Notes: a model not told the origin generated them from the letters alone. DNA of 64,000 nucleotides from Sipunculus nudus (GCA_026874595.1 CM049306.1:36412019-36476018), one strand, 5' to 3'. Shown: positions 1 through 13,195, counted from the first letter of the stretch. Translations and numbers: made by a program.

Positions 1-3000
1 CGGATTGCCAAGAAAATTTCATTAGATAAATCCAGACAGAACGGAATTTATTTTATTTTATGTACGAATCACTATGAAGGAGATATTTTCATACTTTTAA
101 CATACACATATAGGCCTATGAAAGAAAATATCACGTATGGACGCTGTGCGCAAACTGAAGTGAATTTGACGAGCATTTGAGTGTATTAAAGCGTTCCCTT
201 AATCAGCTTATTATAAACTCTTTAGAACTAGTAATATTCGTCAGTAACTTCTATCAGTACATATATACCTAATGGCCGTCCGATTAATTTCAGAGAAAAA
301 AAGACCAAAACCTATCTATATTTCCGAATATAATGCAACTGCATGTGGACCATGTCAGATCTGAGTGTTTTTTAACAAATTGATCAATAAAACTGCACCT
401 TCACATGTTCAAATATGTGCAAGTTCATATGTCAACAAAATATCCTCTTCTGTATGTGAACATAATTTTTTGTGTGTATTATGTAAACGCAAATTAAAAA
501 ATGACGGGGTCAGTCATTTAGATGTGTCAATGTATATGGCTGGGGGTGTTTTCGTTCCACAAACATATTCCTGTTCATATTTCTGTTCATGAACAGAGAG
601 CTTTTTTTGCGCACGACCATATTCCTTTTCATTGTTCAAGAAAAACGTAACCAAATCCTGTTTGCTTCATTTTTGCTACCGGGAACAAGAACATGTTCAG
701 AGAAGGAAAACACGCCCCTGATGTAAACTGTGTACGTTTTGCCTGTAAATCTGGGTTGATATCTATCATTTCCGTGAAAGTGGTTTAAAAACGTATTTTT
801 CATGAAAGGATTGTATTGGCATACGTGATAAGTGGCTGGTCAATGTTTATCCGTCTCCTAATTTCTTGTGTTTCTTATATAACAGTTATGTTCTTTGTCA
901 GTTTGTTAATTTACCGTGAATTTCTATTTCAGTTTCGCATTTACACTCATTTAAAGTGAGGTACGCTGAATTAAGTATTATATGTTCTTCTTAATAGCTG
1001 TCTACTATCATATAATTTATCACGAAGTATTTTGACGCAATGAGAACATCTAGTTATTATATATGGATATTGAAACTTCTATCAAAGAGTGTTAAATGAT
1101 CATATTACACTCTTTGCCTCAACAGGAAAAAGGGCTCTCCAATTTTAATGACATACAGACCATCACAAAGTAAAGGCCATATATTGGATTGTTTGTTTAA
1201 AGTACATTGTCAAATGTTAACAAATGGCATTTTCAGAACGTCCGCTGGTTTATTGTGCATCTCCAGCACTATGTTTTTTCTTGCTGCAGCTAGGATGCGA
1301 TTTCTTTCGGACTTCCATCACGCATTTTGAATCAGTTTAGTACTTAATGAGTTGCCCCTTTTTTGTACATTACGATTTTTTCCCAGAAAGAACAACCGTT
1401 TTCAAACCCTTGGGCTTCTCACAGACCATGCAGTGCAATAAAAACAAGTGAAAACTTTTTACACCGGTACGCTCAAACGAAGCTTCTAAGCCTCGCACAG
1501 TATATTTATACAAATATAGATATACGGCTCAGAACAGCGGAGCCAATGTTTTCTCTTATCAGAATTCTACTTTATAATTCTCCTGAGGTTTAAATTAGCT
1601 CCAACTACGGATGTTTTACTTTTCTAATTGGTTTCATATTTATGGACCGCTGCATGCAGTGAGAAATGATAACATGTCGAGTAAATCATTCAGTCGTTTT
1701 CAGCTTCAGTAAGGAAACGAGAGCAAATTTATCACCGTATCGACCGGGCTGTGTATATGCCAGCGTAATTATATCGTTGGGGATATTCTATTTCATTTGT
1801 ACATGCAAGTCTAATTGGCTTTATTTAATTAATCGTCCCAAGGGATACTGGGATGGATGCTCCCTCTCTCAATCATCCTTAAATACATTCATCTAAATTC
1901 GTTTTCCCTGTTTTAATGTTGTATCTGGCAGTACCGGCTATAGACTGGTCCTCCGCTCCGTTAACGTAAGGCTAGGAACAAATATCTGGTTATATTTTAA
2001 TCTTGGCATTCGGCAGGAAATACAGGAGATATATAGATTTCCAAAAAAAAGTCCAGCGTGTTTTTAGATATTGCCGGTATTGCCAGCCAATCTATATATA
2101 CTAGTTATATATTTAGAAGCAGAGCCAGGAGGTCGTATGTCTAACTCAATGGTCCTTCCCTTTTTTTATAGGAAGACATAGCCTTATCACGGTGTATTTA
2201 TTGGATTTATTAAAAACTGAAGCCATCGTTTATTTGAAGTATATTACATTCTGTGCTTTCCTCGTCGAAACATTATAGACTGAGGTATATATATAGTGAA
2301 TCTTATTGGTTGTGTTGAATAGTCAATAATGGCGAATATTATATTTATAACAACACTATAGAGTAAGCTTTTATACATTTAAATTTCTGTTTCAAGCATT
2401 TATTGAAAAATGCATTTATATCCTTTCAGTTACCGAGCAAAACGACACAAAACGTCAAACAAATCAGAGCGTAGTAATATAATAATCAATACGATCATAG
2501 TTACCGGGGTTCGGAAATTCTTTGGCATTTGAAGAATGTTAACTATTTCGTAACACATGGAGAAGGATTTCCTTTACCTGAAGTGTTATTTGCTGAGTTG
2601 TTGAAGTTCGGTTCGTATCGGGACCGTACTGGGCAACACAAACAAAGAACTGTATCTTAAATACGTTGTACAGGTTGGAACACAAAGCACTTGATAATAC
2701 AGGCGTTAAGTCGTGGACTCATTCCTCGAGATGTCACAAGTAGTTTACATGGCACTGTAAGAACGTCATTGGGGTTTGTCACTCATGAGGAGGAGGTGCT
2801 ATACGTCAAGCTAAGGGTCTGATTAGTGCAGGATACGTACAACAACAAGTACTGCACCATGCCCAGTGTATTCTTCAGGCAGTGTTACAATAAAGATATA
2901 CCACAAACAGCCACCCTTTCTTGTACACGCCTGCATACGCAAATATGAAGACTGATAGAGACGCTGTTGGCCGGAAAGGACCTGTTTCTTTAACATGCCA

Positions 3001-5130
3001 ATCTCTCAATATGGTTCCCATGATCGGGGTTCCTAATACCAATTACACAGAAAGACCCAGCGCTTCTGCTACCAGCCCCCTTTCAGGTTTTGTTGATTCA
3101 GGCTACCATGAAAGGATGATCAAATTCGGTTCACTGAAAATGGAGCACTTTAATTTCCCCCCAAGCGCTTTGTAGAAGCGAAATATTTTGGATCCAAATA
3201 GACCTAGTATAATAACGGCCCCGTCAGGGATCCGCTGCAAACACTTATTACAAAACAACCCCGCCTTGTTCAAAATCCCCCAATGAAATGCTGTTTGGAA
3301 ATCAGATAGATCCTGGATTAGCGGTTGTGAATTAACGGTCCACAGAATATAATGTACCTTCCATGCATGTACTTCAAGCAGAGCATTTGACACGCTCCTT
3401 GCCTGAAGCGAATGAAATGTTTATAGGTGTATTGTTGCTCGGTCAGCATTTGAATAAATATTATCTTTTCGTCTTTGAGGACATCATAATATGTTGTGTT
3501 AAGATATTTGGGTCATTTGTAAAATTATTAGAGAGGCATATTTGACTACAATATGCTTTATCTTTGAGTTATGTGCCAATAATGATATGAATACTTAATT
3601 TTGCTTTAATGAGGTAAAATACAATATTATATATGACATTTATGTATAAAAAGATACACACACAGGTACAAACACGTTTATATATGGGATTAAGTAGAAC
3701 GATTGTCTAACATGATAATAATATAAATATATATGTGAAATATATACTTTAAATCCATAATCGGGAAATATATGCATATATTAATGATACAAATAGATGT
3801 ATAAATAAAAAGTAATTTCGTCTTCACTGTGTGGCGCGTCTTAACTGTGTTTTTATATTTGACATTTTTTGTTTCATTGACATGAGCTGTTCATTGATGC
3901 AGGCACCAGCTACTCAAGGTGACATTGTTTTCTTTTTAATCATTCGTTCTCTTTCTTTACAGAAGCAGACAAAATCCGTCTTTTCAAAACTTAAGTTAAA
4001 TAATTAGGGCTCGTATTATTTTCATGATACGGTTTATCTATCCATCACAGAAGCATTGACATTTATGACAGTAAAATTGTAGTAATCTGATTTTTGTATA
4101 TAGTTCAAAGGTCTATATCTAATTCAGTTTCATTTATCGCACGGGCTTAAAGATTTCGAACGATATTAAAAGGATATGTTCCTTCGTTTGAATACTTCAC
4201 ACTTTTTATGATTTTGCAATTATTTTTCCTATTTCCCTATTTTCCCATTACTTTAGAGAAAGTGACATTTACTACGTTTCTTTCAGATAATTACTCTGTC
4301 GTGCAATGAATGAGTTCATTTATAATAAAAACATAATATTGGCGATTTATGAAAAAAATGTCCTTGAACTGAAAGGCGTGCTTCGTACTTAAACAAACAG
4401 CAGGAAGTCTTTCAATGAGGAAAATTAATAATTGAAGTCTGTTCAGACAAGAAATTCACTAAGAAGACTTTAAAATGAAATCGTGTGAACCGCTCATTTA
4501 AAAGCAGTCGAAAAAGCCTCATTAAAGAGCTTAATAGGTCACGTATTTACGCGAACGTGAAAATCTGGTTATGCAGCCTTGCAAAACCAGCCGTTTTGTA
4601 GGCTTTTCTTCATCTCGTTGCTTTCTAGGTTTTATTGAATGTAACTTTATCGCCGGTTGCTTTTCAATAATCAAAAGAGATAAGGTCGACTTCGTGCTGG
4701 ATATCAGAGAATTAAAACCAAGGGTGCGAGGAGATATGAGGTTTCACTAAACATGTCGACTAGATGTATATTTTTTCTTTTCATCGTGTTATATTTTGCC
4801 GTTTCCATTTCAACTTCAGAAGCAATTCTGCCTTATAAGAGCTTAAAAAAAACTTACAGTCTTACTTGTCAGGTTTCTAAAAAAGAAATATTAAAGGAAT
4901 CTCATATTGGATGTGAAGTTTTTACAGACTGACGCAATGAGAAACTATGATGATAACCAAAATAGCTACAGACTTGTGAAGTTTAATTAACTAGAAATCG
5001 ATCCCCTTTTTTAAATCCACAGTTCATGTGGTTGACTGGCTGGTTACGTTAATGTGCTTGTATAGCGTGTCTGGAGGATGTTCTGTGATTATTAACTGAA
5101 GTAATCCTACACCTGAGTACTTTGGGAATT
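1..5130. other. Gene-free AT-rich stretch
   Basis: I see no exon with a convincing splice context and no coding signature here. Scattered reading frames (for example 2,921-3,175 on plus and 3,103-3,393 on minus) overlap each other and carry no recognisable motif. The part around 4,480-4,740 has more balanced composition and homeodomain-type words, and could be a regulatory segment, but nothing proves it. At 2,298-2,311 lies a 14-base word next to a TA run that recurs at 16,136. Confidence 0.6.
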
Positions 5131-5134
5131 TCCG

Positions 5135-5138
<4 letters not shown>

Positions 5139-5214
<76 letters not shown>

Positions 5215-5223
5215 GTGAGTGAG
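5139..5223. repeat. Compound (TA)n-(GA)n microsatellite
   Basis: An uninterrupted TA run up to about 5,173 passes directly into a GA run to 5,210 and then GTGA units. The reading frames that cross it on the minus strand encode only SL/YI repeats and are artefacts of the microsatellite. Confidence 0.95.
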
Positions 5224-6230
5224 AGAGCATACCACATGCATTTTGGAGATACCTGCAAAACTTTTATTATCAGAATATGAAGGCTGCCGAGAACCTAGGA
5301 ACCGCCAGTGCCTCACAATCTAATCTAGAACGTGCAAGTACATCGTCCATCATGCAACGTCAACGATGTGATCACCACCTGAACTGCCGTGTTTCCGTAC
5401 AGTATTTATATTTTACATGAAATCCAATTAAAATGCGTATGTGCTGACATACAGGTATAAGTATACAGAGGCCCTTGGCATAAAAAGAATGAACTTTTGT
5501 ATCCTTATTCGCAGGCTAAGAGCAGTGATCTTTATTTATTGGGCAAATAAATCCCATATACTGTTAGACAGGAGTTAAGGGGATATTGTTTTTATGACGA
5601 CCTATTTACCTTGCTGGCATATTTTGTCGGCCGGGCAACTGATCTTATTGAACCTGGTTCAAGTATCGGTTCTGGTATATTGGAAACTGTTCGCGCCAGC
5701 ATTCTCACGACCCCCATACATCTCCCTCTGATCGCAGACTGACGCGTATGAATCAACTGAATTGGCGACTGAACCCAATAAACTTTTTTCGTCTGAATAA
5801 GAACGGGATCATAAACCCCATGATATGCTCAGAAAGGAAACCGAGCTCTTAGTAAGATAAATATCTTAGAGTCCAAGGACCATAATTTATAATCACATTC
5901 GTACCTTTTACCATATCGAGTTTATAAAGTAACTTAACGGTCGTATACACTATAGTGTAATTCCGCAATCCAGGTTCCCGGGCCCAAAAATAATTTCCGT
6001 GCCCAATAACATGAAAAACAATTTCGCTGATTCTGGTTTAATGTTCCTAATTTTAAATTTACATAATTCCTGGTTCCATGTACAGAAGTAGAGGATAGAT
6101 AATTAGCTTTTGAAGCCAAGATAGGCAAGATGTCTCTTGTTTCAGTGTAATTATGTCTCCAACTCCCCTCTGGGGAAGACGTCGTTTTCAGTGCCATCGT
6201 CTGCCGGCGTCGTCGTTAGATCTTCCTCAG
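5224..6230. other. Gene-free stretch
   Basis: Mixed-composition single-copy-looking DNA without a supported exon, RNA gene or repeat that I can recognise. Confidence 0.5.
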
Positions 6231-6239
6231 TCATCGTGG

Positions 6240-7110
6240 TCTGTGGTATATCTTGTGAGCGGGACTGCTTTGGAATTCTTGAAAGTTGAAACGAAATTGT
6301 TTCGACCTAAATCTCTGAGAAGTTTGAAAATTGATTTACAAGGTCAATTCCGCCAAGATAAAAAAATAATTTGAATCTCATAAAATTTGAGGTATTGCAC
6401 ATGTATGTTGTCCCAAATTTGACACAAAACTAGTTTCAACCAAGTTCTTGGACAATTTGAAAACTGGTGACCTTGGCCAGGATATTCAAGGTTAAATAAG
6501 CTGAATTGTATTTCATCGTAGTCTAGGAATTCTTGTGAACGCGATAACTTATGAAGTATTTTATATTTCCACTTAATGTGAAACACAAGTTGTTTCCAAC
6601 GAGTTTCTAGAAGCTGGGGTACTTGTGACCTTGACCTTGATGTTCAGGATCAAATTCTCCTAATTTATTGTGTTCTATAATTATTATGACCCCCATACCT
6701 ATGGGAAAAAATGAAGATTTTCTTCTCGTTTTTCATTTTATTTAGAACTCATGTTCTCTGATGTGTTCACGGAGTTTGAACACCTGACCTTGCCGTTGAT
6801 CTTCAAGTACTGAAGATCTTTGGAAGTATACGCTCCCGAGGCAGCGGAAAACTTGCGATTCTAAAGAAGCTACTGATTAAGGTAGTAGGCCTATATGTAA
6901 AGCGCTGTGTAAAGAGCGTATGGAAGTAATGAAGATATTTTCTAACATCAGACACACCAGTTCTTTCTGCCATGTTCCGTTACTATATTTCGGAGTTTTC
7001 ACACCTCCGACCTTGTCATTGATATTTAAGAAAATCTGAGGAAATCTGGGATTGTTGTGACCTCCATAACTTTTGATGTTCTGGACATTTTCCCCTCGAC
7101 TTTCTCACAC
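6240..7110. repeat. Degenerate ~158-bp tandem repeat, 4-5 copies
   Basis: The word GACCTTG followed by a TTCA/AAGG half recurs at about 6,469, 6,627, 6,786 and 7,019, and a related word lies near 6,340. The first two intervals are 158 and 159 bases. Other parts of the unit also recur: CTAGGAATTCTTGTGA near 6,521 against TTGGAATTCTTGAAAG near 6,269, and AGTTTCAACCAAGTTCTTGG near 6,431 against AGTTGTTTCCAACGAGTTTC near 6,587. Copies are strongly diverged. Cores of 150-160-bp tandem units are known from the bivalve pearl mobile elements, so this may be the relic core of such an element, but I cannot see clear ends. Confidence 0.6.
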
Positions 7111-7149
7111 ACGTTGTTTTCCACTAATTATTTTTAAATTTGATTTTAA

Positions 7150-8235
7150 GGGCAAAGTCTAAGCTTTTCTTAATGTTAACGACATAACTTTTGAGTGAGT
7201 ACATATTTATTCTAAAATTTTGGGAAAGGGACTATAGGGAGACACACATTTATTTTTGGTACTGCAAAAACAGAGACATTCTAGTTATAATGTTGAAGCT
7301 GGCTGCAGAGATGCTTCGACCTTTCTCAAATTATCACATGACAGGGTTGTTCATTTAAACCATTCTTGGATTTTGCATGGATCTCCTGTCCTTCCCGTTT
7401 ATCATAGTTAAAAGCTACTATATCAATCTTCCCTGTTCAGTTAATGCATTACTGTAGTATCATCGCCACTGATGATAAAACAATTATAATTGATTAAAAT
7501 CTTAACATCGTTTGCACATTAGTTATCAGTCTCAGTAACCGATGATTGATCTAATGAGTTGTTTAAACTGATTAAATTGAAATTAGATGTTATATCTCGT
7601 ACATAGATCAACTTAGTTTAAAGTCCAGAAGAAGACGAGTACTTGAACATTAGGATTAATTCCTAGCTCATAGTGCAATAAAAATCGATCATTTTCAGTG
7701 AAAAAGAAAACCAAAATGTTGACAAGGAGAACATAAGAGTGAGCATGCGGATTATACTTCACTTTCGACATCCTTCTTGTGACATCCGGTTTTTTATTCT
7801 GTTTGTGACAAACCATGGCGACCACTTTAAGGTTGTGAAATGCTTTGAAGGATTAATCATGCGGAGTTTGATGAGGACAAAGTGAATATATAAAGATATA
7901 AAAAGTGCTTGTTTTATAAATAGCAGGGTGTCCGGGCCAGAGGGGTTCTTCATATACAAAAAAAAGTTTGTTTGGTTGGCCTTAAGTTTATATGTCCATA
8001 AAGCAGGGTGTCAGCCCCGGAGGGGTCTCCGCAGCCCGGCGTTTTAATGGATAGAGCGTTTCTGTAAGTGTCGATACTGAGAACAGAAACAAAACGCATC
8101 TTTAAATACTAATTGCCATACTGCAACGGCAGTAAATTCGAAGGTACGCCTTATTTTTAAGCCTGATTGTTTGGACTTGATGGAAAAAGGACACTGCCTA
8201 AACTTTATAATTTATAGACTTCTCCTATTTTTTTT
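7150..8235. other. Gene-free stretch with small direct repeat
   Basis: No exon supported. The word AGCAGGGTGTC occurs twice, near 7,922 and 8,002, each time followed by a similar GC-rich tail with GAGGGGT. This looks like a small local duplication. Confidence 0.45.
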
Positions 8236-8240
8236 CCAAA

Positions 8241-8492
8241 CACATTCCATATGTGCGTATGGAGTACGTATGCGATGCAGCTAGGAATCGCACACATCAT
8301 GACTTCTTTATTAATGCAGCTCTATATAAACTACAGACCAATTTTGCTGCATACGTACGTGTTAATACGTATACGTACGTAATACGGTATACGCATACGT
8401 ATTAATGGAATCACAGGCGTCCTTTTTTTTATTTGCATACGCATATACGTACTACATACGCATACGTATACCGCATACGTATATATGGAATG
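8241..8492. mobile_element. ACGTA-rich palindromic element, MITE-like
   Basis: The left end near 8,243 reads CATTCCATATGTGCGTATGG and the reverse complement of the right end near 8,491 reads CATTCCATATATACGTATGC, giving an inverted terminal repeat of about 20 bases with four mismatches. The inside is dense in alternating ATACGTACGT and TATACGCATACG words on both strands, so the unit could fold on itself. About 250 bp, no coding capacity. I infer a small non-autonomous DNA element or a palindromic satellite monomer. No target duplication was identified. Confidence 0.5.
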
Positions 8493-8602
8493 CTAGCTAT
8501 ATATACACGCCAAAGGTGTTAGATCTTTTATAGAAACCCACCACCCTGTTTGGATTTGTTCAAATTATGAAAGGCCTGGGATCATCATTGAAATTAACTC
8601 TG

Positions 8603-8648
<46 letters not shown>
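8603..8648. repeat. (TA)n microsatellite
   Basis: Pure TA run with one AA interruption. Confidence 0.95.
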
Positions 8649-8649
<1 letters not shown>

Positions 8650-8650
<1 letters not shown>

Positions 8651-9720
8651 ACATTTTCACGCATTTTTTTTAAATATAGTTTTACTTGTTTTGCATTACA
8701 GGGTTATTGTAGAGAGTTTAACCTGTAAAGCTTGATCAGGTCTAACTATCCAAAATGTTGCAGATCACGTGACTGTGCATTAAACGTGAAGATATGCGAA
8801 AATCCATTCATATTACACATAATAATGATGTATGAATTCAGTTGGGACACGAATTGTAACTTAATGTCCAGTTTGTATAGAAATATTGGCCCTTACTCTG
8901 AAAAAATTCAGATAATTTTTGTCTCCAGCGGGCGCCTGTTTAGAGCCTGCATGCAAGGCATGCTGGGATGGTTAAGGAGGGACTATCCGCAAGCAATACC
9001 ATAAGGACCACCATCCATCGAGTGCTTTCAAGTAATTTGCATAGATTCTCTTGTTAGTTTGCTTAAGATTCACGTTTTAGGTAGGTCCGAATCACAGAAC
9101 TAACTCCCCAACAGACACTCGAATCTTTTCACATGAATGGGTCATGACTGTTCGGGCAGGCTAACATTTGAATATACACGGCTGCTCCAGTTTCATCCCT
9201 GATATATCCCGCCTTCCCACTTACGATATTAGACTATACATTTACGGACAGGTCACCCTTGCATTAATCTACAGATGACCGTTTTTCCCAGGGTCGAGTC
9301 TCACAGATGCGTGATACTTTCCGAAGCTTGTCGAAATGTAGGGCCTGTGATCTCTGACTCTAATCACGCAAACATGACCCTTTATGTTCATACCAAAATT
9401 TGAGGGTGAGGGCGCGGTCATCACTAAAGCGTTCCTCGGATTTCCACTTGGCATTTGGTGGTCTAAATACCACCAAATTCCCACCTTGAGACTGTCCACA
9501 GAGTACCCTTTTCTGTCCCATTTCCGAACCCTTAGCAAACCCTGAACTCGCAACAATTTCGAAACCACCCATGCGGACTGCCATCTTTGCGAACAGACTA
9601 AATCGCAAGTCGCATGTTATAATTAAAGATATACCACTGGGAACCTAGATCGAGCAATCCCAAGAAGCAAGGTATCTAAAAGCGTAGCGGCCAGATCCTC
9701 TACTGGTATAGCAAAAACAA
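8650..9720. other. Gene-free stretch
   Basis: Overlapping plus- and minus-strand reading frames of up to 99 codons (for example 9,269-9,568 minus) have no family motif, no consistent frame and no splice signal worth reporting. CpG content is slightly raised at 9,280-9,610. Nothing else recognised. Confidence 0.4.
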
Positions 9721-10035
9721 CCCATGGGAAATATATTTTAATTTTTCCTACCCGAGTCGCATTTTTTTTTTTTTAATTTTAGATTTTGTCATGAATGACA
9801 TTACAAATCCTCAATTCCGTTACCCCAGAGCAACCACGGTACTAAAGTAAGTGAAACTAATGGTATGATGACATAAGATGCTCAAAAGTGTTAAAATAAA
9901 TGTATTTTGGATAAAAATATGATTTTTAGGTAATTTTCACATGAAATATTGTGTATTTATAGGGTCACCTCACAGACTTCGCTCCATCACTTACATCCAT
10001 GCACATAGTGTTGTATGTTATACTGGGGTATATTT
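9721..10035 (+). repeat. Left inverted arm of foldback element
   Basis: Aligns along nearly its whole length with the reverse complement of 10,555-10,864, with small indels. The two arms have diverged by substitutions and an A/T-run length change, so the insertion is not recent. Confidence 0.7.
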
Positions 10036-10554
10036 CATAATTTCTTAGCTGTGTTTTAAAACAAATTTTTACGAAATACTATATTTCTGTAGAGAGATAT
10101 GACCGTTTTTGTACTAAAAGGTTACCCCTACCCCAAGTGGTTAATCATGGTGTACGAGCATTTTAGTCGAATTGCCAGTAAGGGGTACTTATGAATAGAC
10201 TGAAGTTCAAGGTTTTTGATGGATTTGTGATGGTAGGGGTTCACTGATACTTTTGAGTTGGGTTGTCCTCACGACGACCTTTGGCAACTTTGTAATATGC
10301 AAATTAGGGCCGAAAATTCTCAAGAACTAACCATGATAATTGATCAAATATTGTGTCTAGACCTAGGTTTTCCTGGTCAAAGATTCAAATTAAACCATAG
10401 TAGTAACGGTTAACTTCATATTTTAAATTTTAATATGTAAATTAGAGCCGCCATTGAAGAACAGTCTACTTTCCTCAATATCTGAAAGACTTGCCTTGAT
10501 AATTGGCCGAACATTGTGTCTAGACTTACGTTTTCTTGGCCAAAGTTTCAAAAC

Positions 10555-10864
10555 ACAGCCAAGAACTTATAAAATGTATTTCAGCGTAACATACAACAAT
10601 ATGTGCATGGATGTAAAGGATGAGAGAGAAGTCCGTGAAGTGCCCTATAAAATTCGCTATTTTTATGAAGAAAAAATTACCTAAAATCACATTTTTATCC
10701 AAAATAGATATTTAATTGGATACTTTTTGGTATCTAAAGTCCAATAGTTTTGCATTCTTTAGTACCGTGGTTGGATTTGTAACATCATTTGTGTCAAAGT
10801 CATATATTTTTAAAATTTGCGACTCCTGGTAGAAGAAAAACGTAAATTATTCCTATTTCCCATC
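10555..10864 (-). repeat. Right inverted arm of foldback element
   Basis: Mirror copy of 9,721-10,035. The shared words listed for the whole element occur here in reverse order and opposite strand. Confidence 0.7.
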
Positions 10865-10869
10865 CGTTG

Positions 10870-13195
10870 ATTTTGGTAGACTTTCTGTATGTCAAACCTT
10901 ACGAAAATGCATTCTGCAAACAGAAATTATGTTGCAATTTTTTTAACTTTGGCCTTTATTCTGGCTAAATCTATTGGCCTAAGAAGAATTAAGTTATCCT
11001 CGTCACAAATGGTATCAATCTATCATCTGTTCGTTTAGTCTAATCCATATTTCAGTCTAATTTCACTGACGATGTCAATCGCTTCCGGTTTTATGCTTTA
11101 CTTCATTGTCTTTCGGTTCTGTTCATTCATGTAGCTATTCTCCGTATACTCGGAGAAACATAATCCAAGCTGTCAAAATACAAGAGCGCTAAAAGCTTTT
11201 TATATGGTCAGGGCATAAGTAAATTGTAAATATATTTGTTTGTTAATGCCATGTTATAGTTTTTGGCAATGCCAACAGAGGGCGCAGATTAATATTTTCT
11301 TTCATCTTCGTGTTTCAATAAAAGCAGTGAACTAGAAAAAAAAATAATTAACATTGTGAACACTACTTAAGCGTTATCAATTTATGATGAAGTACTGTCA
11401 TTTCAAAAACGTTTATTCATTACTCGCATGTATATATGTATATATTAGGCCATTATGTGTGTTAACAATTATGTGAAACACAAACACTGAATACGTGTGA
11501 ATAATCAGTGACTCAGATTGTGTTCCTTCACAAGCTAAGCAGGATCCTTGGCATTCTCTGTAAAACATCGAACATGTTCACGATGACGTCGCTGCCGCTG
11601 ATGGAGGACGCTTCATTCTATAAGGGAGCATGCGCAGTGATGAAGATTAGATTTCTCATTTGCCCACAGGCATGCCGAGAAAAAAACCGAATGATAAATT
11701 CATGAATCGTTCCCGGTTTTTTGTTGAACTCAGAACGGATTGAGACGCCGCTATCTGTAGACGAAAAGAACAGTGTATGAGCAAAACATGTTTTCTGGCG
11801 GGAGTCTAGCTTTTAGGTTTTGTTATTGGTTTGGTTCTTATCTGCGTGGGAGTCAGCTCGTGAACTGATACTAATGTGTATTTTATTCAGATATGACACC
11901 GCGATATGTTCCAGGCAATATTGTGAGAGCGCCCGTCTGCGTGCCTGATCGGTTCCCCCGGATCATTCAACTAATCCAGGATGAAAACCGAAAATGGAAC
12001 CGGGGTTATATAATACTGAAACCTTTTTACCGTATAAGCAGGGATGACACGTCTCCAAATAACCAGTCAGGATAAATTGTTGTTTGAGCGGAGGCACTTA
12101 ACGTAATATTTTCCCGGCCCGCTGGTTACTTTCCCCGTCCAAATGTATTTACCAATAGAGTTCGTGCGACTGATGCCGTGTCATTCCTGCAATTCGTGCA
12201 TGTTTGTGTGTCAGTATCTCTCATTCTGCAGTGTGTGATACAATGTGCGACAATTAGATTATATACCAGTGCATATCAACTATCCCGAAATGTTACACTT
12301 ATGTATTTAATTGTGTGTCGATGTGCACGCCCTTGCCCTTTATTGTTAGTTATGTATAGAGAGGGGAATATATAATTCTGCTTAATCATGACAAAATATG
12401 ATGCCATTTGCCATATGGTGCCCCATTTGTACCCCAGTATTCAAAATATAAATTTCTATATTAAATTTTAAAAACATTCTCTCTATAACTGTCTCTTTCT
12501 GCATGTTTCTTTCTGGCTCTGCCTTTGTCGTCTTCTCTTGCATTTACACAAAGGTTAGATATTTCCTCGCGCGGCTATATTTTTTAGTAAACACATGCAG
12601 TTTATAAATTAAAAAAAAAATTCAATCAAGATCAATCTTTTACAAAACTCTCCTTGTCCGTATATCTGTTTCTCTAGCACTGCATTTCTCTCTCATCCTT
12701 TATGCACACACGATTCATAGCAGTTTAAATTAAATTTCACATCAAACAAATAACACATCTTTGTAAACGTGAAAGCACTAGATTTTGAGGTACAAAACTC
12801 ATTACCACATGGCGTCACCGCCAAAACACCAAGTTAACAGAAGGCTCCAGCCACATAATTCTGGATCATTCCTATTTATTCATCATCCAAATTTTCTTTA
12901 TGTTTTAAAATCAAATTTGAAATCTAATAGTATTCCTTATTGAAAGAAAACATACAATAACTGCCTTCGCGCAGGCAGGCGCCGGGACCCGTCTCGTGCT
13001 TGAAGGGGTCAAGTCGAGCGGAGCCACGTATTACCTGTAATCGACTCGCAATGTCATTAAAACGTAATTTAAAAAAAAATAGTCATTCAACTCATGCACA
13101 GAAATCCTATCTATAGTTTCACGCCAATAGATAAAATGTACAATAGTTTATAATATGTGTTGATATAGAGAGTAGAAAGAAATGTATATGTGTGT
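10870..13195. other. Gene-free stretch with one weak exon candidate
   Basis: Mostly AT-rich single-copy-looking DNA. A 60-codon reading frame at 11,893-12,075 directly follows a possible acceptor (TTTTATTCAG) and is discussed as a finding, but I recognise no family in it. A 13/15 CTCF-like word lies at 11,272-11,286. A short GC-rich patch lies at 12,960-13,030. Confidence 0.4.

Larger units (their letters stand above)
9721..10864. mobile_element. Foldback-type element with ~300-bp inverted arms
   Basis: The segment 9,721-10,035 is repeated in inverted orientation at about 10,555-10,864. Matching landmarks, comparing the left arm with the reverse complement of the right arm, are GGGAAATA near the tips, GAGTCGCA, ATGACATTACAAATCC against ATGTTACAAATCC, AACCACGGTACTAAAG (identical), TTTTGGATAAAAAT (identical), TTTTAGGTAATTTT (identical) and ACATCCATGCACATA (identical). 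The ~520-bp spacer holds a direct duplication: GATAATTGATCAAATATTGT near 10,336 and GATAATTGGCCGAACATTGT near 10,498, with about 50 bases of further match after each. No transposase remnant seen. I infer a non-autonomous foldback DNA transposon. Confidence 0.7.
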
